Source of the DNA: Ephydatia muelleri
Taxonomy: Eukaryota; Porifera; Demospongiae; Spongillida; Spongillidae
Assembly (NCBI GenBank): GCA_013339895.1
Contig: JABACO010000024.1
Span: 3,458,387 to 3,522,386 of the forward strand
Reading direction: 5' to 3'
DNA: 64,000 nt
The stretch's first letter is position 1. Every line of letters starts with the position of its first letter. The notes beneath the pieces are model-generated. The model was not told where the DNA came from. It ran no database searches and was given only the letters and a program-made list of their open reading frames with translations. This document shows positions 56,323-64,000 of the stretch, one piece after another. The translations under genes were made by a program, and so were the position numbers.

Positions 56323-57328
56323 ATGTCCTCCGTCTTCGGCTTGGCGCGGCGAAGCTTGCGACGACGGGAAACAAGGCAGCCCGCCTCTACCTGCACCTTC
56401 GGGACCCTCAAGCGAGACAGAGCAGAGCCAGAACGCGAAGATGTGCCCGATGCTACACCCGAGTCCGAAGATTTCAGCGATTCTTCAAGCGAGGGTGCAA
56501 CAACCGAGCCCAACGTCGAGACTGAACCTCCCCCGTCTCCTGAATTGGAACCCAGACGCCGAGGCAAACGGACACAAATAATGTCGTCGATCAACTAGCT
56601 CTTCCTCGGGCTCTTCATCCGACTACCGCAGACGCAAGCGCTCGTCACGCCGGCACGGAAAAAGCCGCTCTAAGCGTCACCACCGGCACCGCAGCTCCAG
56701 CTCATCCGGGTCATCAACACACTCTCCTCTGATCTCTTGTGTCTCCACTCCATCGAGGCGGATGGTCAAGAAGATCAAGAGAGGTGAGTACACTGACTTC
56801 GACAAGTTGCTCTCACCCACAGATGATGGGTGCCCAGGCAAGCGGTAGCCCCCAAGAAAAGCCGCAAGACCAAGCGCCAAGTCTGTGATCTACTCACCAG
56901 CACTGGCCAGGAGATCTGTCACCGTTTTAACTACGGAAAGTGCACCAAGGGAGCTGAATGGCACTATGCCCACAAGTGCTGGGGCCAATGTTGTGGTGGG
57001 GACCATCTCACTACAGCCTTCCCTCGTACTAAGCTGGCACCCGCGTCAGCTCCCGAGACCTCACACACCCCTACGAAGCTCTACCTTTGAGCAAGAATTA
57101 AGGAATCACCCCAACAAAGCCTGGATCTCATGGCTGCTATCTGGCATTGACAACGGTGTTTCCACCGGATATAATGGACCTCGTGTTCCCCACACAGCAC
57201 GTAACCTAGCATCTGCACTCAAGCACCCAGACATTATTGACGCTGAGCTGTCAAAAGAAATAGCTGCTGGATGCATCCTGGGCCGTTTGTCAGAGCGCCT
57301 GCTGACCACCAACGCACATCAGGGCTAG
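56323..57328 (+). pseudogene. DIRS-like gag relic
   Basis: Frame 56323-56598 begins MSSVFGLARRSLRRRETRQP and continues acidic and Ser/Pro-rich. The region 56600-56720 encodes an Arg-Ser-rich stretch in a shifted frame. At about 56900-57000 lies EICHRFNYGKCTKGAEWHYA with HKCWG. This is like the CCCH finger of DIRS gags, but Trp stands where the third Cys is expected. The later frame (57060-57328) gives GIDNGVSTGYNGPRVPHTAR and ALKHPDIIDAELSKEIAAGC, the conserved segment before RT in these elements. Confidence 0.7.
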
Positions 57329-57628
57329 GAGCTGTGCCAAAGAAGAACGGGAAATGGAGGGTCATCATGCATCTGTCTGCACCTGAAGGCATCGGCATTA
57401 ATGACTACATCAATAAGGAAGACTTCCCCATCCACTATGTGACGGTAGATATGCAGTTGCCATGGTGACCGAATATGGTAAAGAGTGCATAAAGGCCAAG
57501 ATTGACCTCAAGGCTGCCGTCCGCATGGTACCCATTGTGTGTGGGACCTGTTGGGACTCCATTTGAAGGGGAATTACTATGTAAACACCTGCATGCCTGC
57601 CTTTCGGTCTTCGGTCAGCTCCGTACGT
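57321..57628 (+). pseudogene. DIRS-like reverse transcriptase N-terminal fragment
   Basis: Frames encode LGAVPKKNGKWRVIMHLSAP and NDYINKEDFPIHYVTVD, then KAKIDLKAAVRMVPI (RT motif A with its Asp) and LLGLHLKGNYYVNTCMP (the motif after A in DIRS RTs). There are frameshifts at about 57465 and 57535. Similarity ends before the catalytic YxDD. Confidence 0.75.
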
Positions 57629-58369
57629 CTTGAAACGCTTTCTGATCACAATTTGGGAAGACACTGCCAGGCACTCAAACAAGAGGCATGGAGCCTCAAT
57701 ACAAAGGCAAGGCGCTGCACCTTGCTACTACTAGCTAGGGTGAACACTGCACGTATTCTATTACATCACTTAGGTGTGACTGTGTCAGGAGTAAGTCACT
57801 CATTAGCTGATGTCATTCAGTGCATACTCATGAATGGTGTTTTGTTTCCAGAAAATCAGGTTGTCAAATCTTGTTATCAAGATGGATGTGTGACTTACAT
57901 GTAGTTGCCATGGCTACATTTGTGCTGAATTTCATTTTGTTGTATTAAAGAGCACACATGATGTAATGAAATTGCATGACCACATGTAACCTTTGGCACC
58001 CTGCACCATACCTTATTCAACTACATGTATTCACAACAAATAAATAGCTTTTCAAAATTGGCATTTTGGGAAGGCACTCTCAATAGAGACATGAAGCCCT
58101 GTAAAGTACTGCACTTTGTTACCCCTTTCAAAATTAGTGATTAAAAATTAGCACTAGTTACTATAAGTATGTGCATATCAAGCTGTAACCTAACATATTC
58201 CTAACTTTGAAGTATACGGGACGTTTTATGACAAAACCAGGTTTATGGCATATTAACTAAAACGACTATGAACTAGCATCAATTTCAAACCACATATCTT
58301 CCAAGCTAAACAACCCACGTCCTTCCTATTTTCAGGACTCATTAGTTCTGTATTTAATTCTATTTTTAC
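57629..58369 (-). repeat. Locus-specific intron repeat
   Basis: Positions 57630-58010 are nearly identical to 48910-49250 and 62540-62890 (sharing GGGAAGACACTGCCAGGCAC and AGTAAGTCACTCATTAGCTG). Open reading frames through it are probably fortuitous. Confidence 0.75.
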
Positions 58370-59840
58370 GCACTATGAACCCTTTACACTCGTCCATACT
58401 AATGTTCGGTAATCTTCAGGGCTAAGAACGCGTTAAAACTCAACAAGTGAGTCCTGTTGCTATCGGATTCTGCAGATCATTGAATTTTATTTAATCAATA
58501 ATCAAGATATTGATTATCAATGTGAGAGCAATTTTCCTGGTCGTTTCGCACCATTCTTTATTTTAGAAGAGATTCCATTTACCTGTGAACATCAAAAGAC
58601 CTATCCTCCCTAATGCAAATCTATCTTGCAAAATCCTTGACTCTTTGAGTACTGAACTTCATGCACTGTACTATCCGAAAGAGGAGTACCCCCGTTCTAT
58701 GTGGTGGGTGTTTTGGAGTAGGAGAGATAAACCTGTGCTGTACTAAAATTACCGCACGTATAAGGTCCACTTTGGAATACTGGTATTGCTATGCCAATTA
58801 TTACACAAATTCGCTGCACTGTGTGGGCAGACTGGGGATAATCCATCCCACTATCGCAATAGGCGTGCATGCACCCATGATGTAGGTACAGGCTGTAAAT
58901 ACTGGACTGGTGGTGTGATGTATATACTGGTTTGGTGTGTTATACTGGACAGGTGTGTTGTATGTGCTGGACTGGTGTGTTGTATGTGCTGGACAGGTGT
59001 GTTGTATGTGCTGGACTGGTATGTTACATGTACTGGGCTGGTGTGTTGTATGTGCTGGACTGGTATGTTGGACTGGTGCATAAGAATTTTCAAATGTAGA
59101 TGTGTTGTATGTACTGTTGTCTGTACTGGATGGTTGTTTTGAATGTATACTGGACTGATGTGTTGTATGTAATTCACACACACGGCGTCATATATTCCAT
59201 GTGGCTTGCTTCAGAACTAGGGGTGGGGGGGAGATCTCACCTAAAATTGTGAGGATGTATACAGGATGTATACAGTACTGCCCACCACCACCCTCCCTCT
59301 TAATAAAGGTGCAGGGGCAATGCTTCACCTCTTTCCTCCCCCCTCATACAACACACCAGTCCAGTACATACAACAGTACATACTATATACCAGTCCAATA
59401 CACCAGTCCAGTGTGTGTGTGTGTGTGAGCTTTGGCCTAGCATAATGGAGGCACACGTCTTTCAGAGCGTGAGGTTCAGTACTCAATAGCCTAGAGTCAA
59501 GATGATAAAATATCATTTGCAAGTAACGATTTTCATTACGGGGCGTACATGTAGGTCTTTTTATATTCATCATGGCTCGCGTGATGTATGGAATCTCGCT
59601 CGGGTGAATGGAATCACTTCTAAAATAAACAACGGTGCGAAACAACTGGAAAAATTGCTCTCAGTTTGATCATCAATATCTTGATTACAGATGAAGCAAA
59701 ATTCAATGATCTGCAGAATCTGATAGCAACTGGATTCCTTAGGGTACGTTGCAATTTAGACTCTGGCGAGACGCTCTTTTATGCGTTTTTAACCCTGAAG
59801 GTTGGTATGGCTGAGTGTAAAAAGACTCATAGCGTGTTTA
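58370..59840. repeat. Large fold-back with degenerate 330-400 bp arms
   Basis: The arms at about 58370-58700 and 59440-59840 are inverted copies. Matching blocks include AATTCAATGATCTGCAGAATC, AATCAATATCTTGATTA and GAGGTTCAGTACTCAA, with many indels. The spacer of about 740 bp contains a minisatellite. It may be an old DNA transposon with long terminal repeats; no transposase was seen. Confidence 0.8.
58905..59070. repeat. 22-bp minisatellite
   Basis: Seven or eight units of TGCTGGACTGGTGTGTTGTATG with minor variation. A short stretch in inverse orientation (CCAGTCCAGTACATACAACA) lies at 59355-59410, so the array is itself partly inverted. Confidence 0.92.
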
Positions 59841-60697
59841 TGGGATGCTTCTGTTGACAATGCATGTTACATGATTTTTGAAATAGATGCTGGCCTCATG
59901 AAGGCACTTGCCCAGGAGGCTACTGCTTATGACAGATTTCCATATTGATGTGGACATTGCCCCCTCCCCCCACACATGGGTCTTGATTGATTGAGAAGAA
60001 CCGAGAATAAAAATTAAGGTGTGTGTGTGTGTGTGTGTGTGCGTGTGCGTGTGCGTGTGTGTGTGTGTGTGTGTCAAAGCACAAGAACAGTTTAGCCCAA
60101 GAAAAGCCATCATTATCTGTGATGCAGACCTTACAATAGAGTTGATTATGTTCATTGTGTGCTATGTAAACTTCCACAGGTGCTGACCTTACAATGTGGT
60201 TAGCTATCTGCTTTGACTACTAGTAATGGATGTTTTAACCATAAGTTGTGTACATGTATCTATGTTTGTACAAACCACACACTGTGTGCATGTACACCTC
60301 CATGTACATGTATGGCAAATATGCAATGGAGAACAGGGTGAGTGAAAGAAGGGAAGAGATATGGGGTTGGTGTTAGAGTATTGTATCAGATGAATATAGG
60401 AGAGACATTAACCATTGCACTCCATTAAATAAATGAAGTTGGGATGTTGTGTACTTCGTGAGTGAGAGGCGTGGCAGAAGACAGAGATGTGATATTTCCT
60501 TATTAGCCTTTTTATTACGTTTGAAGGGTAAGACCTTATTCCTGCTACCCCCCCCCCCACACACACACACACACACTATATATTACAGACACAAAACACA
60601 TGCACATCTGATCAGCATTCCTAAAAGTCACATTAACTTTATGAGGAGACCAAATGAACCTGCACTGTGCATCCGGTATTTCATATGTATTACCAAC
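59841..60697 (-). other. Intron with TG and CA tracts
   Basis: No exon recognised. (TG)n with CG variants at 60018-60075; a poly-C then CA run at 60549-60577. Confidence 0.6.
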
Positions 60698-60793
60698 CTT
60701 AGAAGCCTGATTGACATTAGCTCCTCCTGCAAGCAACGTCTTCACTACATTAAGGTGTCCATTGAAACTTGCTGTCCACAATGGACCCTGACC
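60698..60793 (-). CDS. Ankyrin exon, middle class (32 codons)
   Basis: Phase 0-0, acceptor ATTTCAG, donor GTTGGT. It encodes GQGPLWTASFNGHLNVVKTL and LAGGANVNQASK; Trp-Thr replaces Leu-Ala of its paralogue at 52577. Confidence 0.88.
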
Positions 60794-61047
60794 CTGAAAT
60801 AGCAAAATGCATACATCACTAGCATGTGTACAACCTTTCTCTATATTTTCTGTATGAAACGTTAACAAACACATTTATGAAAGTACATTCTAAATTTACG
60901 TATACAGTCCAAATCACGCAAGAGGTGGCACCATAAATAGGTACTGTATTCACCGGATTGCTCAATGGCACTATTAATAATGGACCCAAATACAATGGAA
61001 AGTTACCAATATCGTCATTCCGTAGGCATTAACATCACGCCACTTAC

Positions 61048-61152
61048 GCTTGGCATGAGTGCCATATTCACATCAGCACCTGCTCCCAACAAGCTCTGCA
61101 CTACATCATGATGACCCTTCTCACTGGCCGCAAACAATGGAGTTGCATTGAT
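61048..61152 (-). CDS. Ankyrin exon, middle class (35 codons)
   Basis: Phase 0-0, acceptor GACCAG, donor GTAAGT. It encodes INATPLFAASEKGHHDVVQS and LLGAGADVNMALMPS. Most upstream ankyrin exon seen. The gene start must lie further right, probably beyond 64 kb. Confidence 0.88.
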
Positions 61153-64000
61153 CTGGTCAAGGAGTGATGGAACAAAACAAGAAAGCTCAATTAATTGGAA
61201 CACAATTCCCACACGTACCCATCTAGACATTTGTGCATGTATAACAATGTGTGGACATCCAGTTGTGTCATGTTCAGGGTAACTGACACTATAGTGAACA
61301 CCCTGTGAGATGTGTGTGCTAGGGAGGTGTCTTAATGCGAGCCATTTTTTGGGTTGGAGGGCAGATGGGGGGGAGGGGCTTATTTGATGGTACATTTAAG
61401 GTGGTTTTAGACTGGTGACCAGAGCAAACATGGATTCACGTTCCTCCTGCTTTTCATACAATTGACGATGACGCGATAGTACCAATCTTGTCTCTCTGGA
61501 CTGCATTGTGTCAACTACATCACTGTCATGACGATGCTCCATTCTGTGAGACATAACACTGTATGGCACTGTATGGCACTGTATGGCACTGTATGGCACT
61601 GTATGGCACTGTATGGCACTGCATACTAATGACATCTCCCTCTCAATGCATCATACGCCATTTAACATATAGTAGGACTGGGGACCAAACCAAAGTAACC
61701 AAGGCATAAGTGGTGACAAGCTTCTATGATGCAAGTAGCTATGCTGGGTCAGCCTGGGCCTTAGCCTAAGGCCCGCATGGACCACCTTAATTTAGACTCT
61801 CTGGGTTGCATCATTTCCATTACATCATTGTCACAATGGTACTCTATTGCCACTGCATGCTGTGTGCACCACATGTAATGACATATAATGTCATGTAATG
61901 ACATGTAATTACTTATACCTCACATATAATCACCACATGGACTAAAACTGGCAATAGATAAACTCCCATCATCCACCATCACCTTCACACACAACTGTGG
62001 CACTACATATGTACAAAGGGTGGTTACATGTATTCTGGAGATGACTATTCCCATCACCCATGGCAAGGTCATGCTTTCAAGAGGACAACTGAAGAGATGT
62101 CTGAATCCCTAGTTGGACTGCACCTAGCATTGTACTAGGTGACATCCCATGTTGTGCATGACCATGTAGAGTATGACCTTTGTATCATTCCTCCAATGAG
62201 GTCACTATGACCCATGTAAGTGGAGAGACATGCAATAGTCCTACACATATGTGCTCTGCATTATGATTCTGACATGATCTATATCAGTTCTCCCCAGCCT
62301 TGTGGGAAGGCAAGCTGTACGCCTGGGGAATGGGGATACATTTAGAGTACGTCAGGCAATGCTATCTACTTAATAAACCTCTAGTACTGAATTTAGTTTT
62401 GTTGATGGGAAGCTACTTGCCTAATTTGTAAGAGCACACACGATGTAATGAAATTTGAGGTTCACATGACATGTAACCTTTGGCTCCCTGCACCATACCT
62501 TATGCAACTACAAGTATTCACAACAAATGAATGGCTTATCAAATTGCTTTCTGACTAAGACACTGCCAGGCACTCAAAATAGAGGCATGGAGCCTCAATA
62601 CAAAGGCAAGGCGCTGCACCTTGCTACAACTAGCTAGGGTGAACACTGCATGTATTCTATTACATCACTTAGGTGTGCACTGTGTCAGGAGTAAGTCACT
62701 CATTAGCTGATGTCATTCAGTGCATAGTACATAGACATGAATGGTGTTCAGATTCCAGGAGATCTGGTGATCAACTGTTGTTATCAAGATGGATGTGGGA
62801 CTTACAAGTAGTTGCAATGGCTACATTGGTGCTGAATTTCATTTTGTTGTAAGAGCACACATGAGGTAATGAAATTGCATGACCACATGTAACCTTTGGC
62901 TCACTGCACCATACCTTATTGAACTACATGTACAGTGATTCACAACTTATCAAAATTGGTATTTTGGGAAGACACTCAAAATAGGCATGAAGCCCTGTAA
63001 AGTACTGTACTTTGCTACACTGCATGTATTTGATTAAATCATGCTGAAGTGACGCTTGAGCATAATAGAACTATTTTGTAATTTATTTCAAATCTGCCCT
63101 ATTGAATTTAGTCTGTTTCATGAGCAGTCCATTTCAAACTTAATAAATGTTAGCAAAATCGCATAACATCTAAATCCTGAGTAAAATTCAACCAATTCAT
63201 CATCACCACATATATGCTCAATCCTAAACTGTGTGTCCTTAGCATTTCCACCTTCGTTTCAGGAGCTTCAAATACGAGCATGGAGTGATGCACTTTGCTC
63301 TTCGTTTAACAAAGGATTTCACTGCCGCTCAACAGGTATATATAATGGAGATGCTTCAGCTAACCCTTCAATCATTATCGAACACACAGCCTCTGACATT
63401 ATATATGTAGATGTACTTTGGTAGTGTTGAAAAGTCCTACCATTCAAGTGTGTTACAGGCTGCATGTGACCATGACATAGACTGGAGAAAGCCTACTGTA
63501 GCTGACCTATTCGGAAATGTGTGTCACCACCACAGTGCAGTTTAGCGAAAGGACAGACTGGGATCACATGAAAACGAGCAGACTCTTGGGTCCTTTAACA
63601 ATTATTTTTATACAAATCATCAGTATCCCAATATCAGTTTCCTATCAAAAGCGCCATGCAGCAATTAGGTGACCTTGACATAATTTGGTTGCATCACATT
63701 GTTTTGCAATGCATTCTTTTCATACATCAGTGCAAATGGTGTGTCTTTTGTGTTCTAACATTTACTTGTCCACTCATTCCAATGAGTGTGCAGCCTCAAA
63801 ATAAATTCAATACATGCATGGGTTCAATTTTGTGATACTTGACGCCACAGCTCAATTGGGAATTGGATATGTTAACCATTGGTTGTCGCAATAGTTGTTT
63901 CTTTTCTACAAAACCAGTTTTGAACCACTCGTATGTGCCCAAAGCACTATTGTGTATTCTATTTGATGCAGCCCAGAGAGTCTAAATTAAGGTGGTCCAT
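61153..64000 (-). other. Intron or upstream sequence, no gene seen
   Basis: Module repeats (62540-62890, 63600-63770) and the duplication end, but no exon. The last 37 bases (63964-64000) are module text in inverted orientation. Confidence 0.55.
61556..61623. repeat. 10-bp tandem repeat (ACTGTATGGC)n
   Basis: Six to seven perfect units. The paralogous site at 53449-53472 has only two, so the array expanded or contracted after duplication. Confidence 0.95.

Larger units (their letters stand above)
56307..57628 (+). mobile_element. DIRS-like retrotransposon fragment, 3'-truncated
   Basis: A GC-richer island starting and stopping abruptly inside module-repeat intron. It encodes a gag-like N-terminus with an RS-rich region, a Cys/His finger and the first part of a DIRS-type reverse transcriptase. 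RNase H, methyltransferase and tyrosine recombinase parts and terminal repeats are absent. Frames shift several times. Confidence 0.7.
60644..62240 (-). repeat. Segmental duplication, copy 2 (partner 52536-54090)
   Basis: Near-identical to 52536-54090. It retains at its right end the sequence (CCTACACATATGTGCTC) that is replaced by the hAT-like element in copy 1, so copy 2 shows the state before that insertion. Confidence 0.95.

Noticed and set aside
57629..57904. ORF extension of the DIRS fragment that looks vaguely like an RNase H or recombinase part
   Set aside because: The same DNA occurs at 48.9 and 62.5 kb without DIRS sequence, so it is intron repeat and not part of the element.
58801..59183. 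110-126-aa Thr/His/Ser-rich minus ORFs
   Set aside because: Product of the 22-bp minisatellite.
61556..61623. CRISPR-like array
   Set aside because: Ten-base units without spacers in a eukaryotic sequence; an ordinary VNTR.
13625..64000. A DAPK1 orthologue including protein kinase
   Set aside because: No kinase motifs (HRD, DFG, glycine loop) were found in any frame on the gene's strand; only the ankyrin-ROCO-death part matches.

Overview
This 64 kb window is eukaryotic, AT-rich and intron-rich. It most likely comes from an early-branching metazoan; I favour a sponge. The reasons are a metazoan-type cytosolic methionyl-tRNA synthetase C-terminus with a WHEP domain, short coding exons with GT-AG introns, an ankyrin-ROCO-death domain gene, and a transposon mix of Ginger, Ty3/gypsy, DIRS, hAT and fold-back elements. 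The organism call is inference.

Left end (1-13 kb): the last three recognisable exons of methionyl-tRNA synthetase (plus strand, 690-1502). Next to them is a partial inverted copy of the last exon. Downstream lies a pile of transposons: a 736 bp fold-back element with perfect 9 bp target duplications that carries a RecQ-helicase exon and contains a 118 bp palindrome of its own family; a truncated Ty3/gypsy element with a short LTR (minus strand, 2464-4520); a terminal-inverted-repeat element (5397-7150) that splits an old ROCO exon copy; a 200 bp TG tract; a fold-back MITE (7993-8244); and a decayed Ginger-like element (about 9843-12499).

Middle and right (13.6-61.2 kb): a very large minus-strand locus. 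Reading from the right end, 21 small ankyrin-repeat exons, all multiples of three and in phase 0, run from 61.2 kb to 27.0 kb. A single 715-codon ROCO GTPase exon follows (19213-17069), then a death-domain last exon with an AATAAA signal (13935-13556). The ankyrin exons fall into N-cap, middle and C-cap classes, which form at least three consecutive complete cassettes. Domain order matches DAPK1 without its kinase. The locus has grown by tandem duplication: an 834 bp unit is repeated with the same 28-C tract, and about 1.5 kb is duplicated at 52.5 and 60.6 kb.

Transposons have landed in the introns of this locus: a Ty3/gypsy element with Gmr1-like gene order, itself interrupted by a hAT-like insert (20.5-24.5 kb); a complete Ginger DNA transposon with a 4 bp target duplication, encoding a spliced integrase-like transposase, a CXC domain, an Ulp1 protease and a PHD finger (33692-37337); a TTAA-flanked MITE (44961-45192); a non-autonomous hAT-like element (54.1-55.2 kb); a truncated DIRS-like retrotransposon (56.3-57.6 kb); and a large fold-back holding a minisatellite (58.4-59.8 kb).

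No promoter or first exon of the ankyrin-ROCO-death gene was found, and its 5' end may lie beyond 64 kb. No rRNA gene, intact tRNA or CRISPR array is present.
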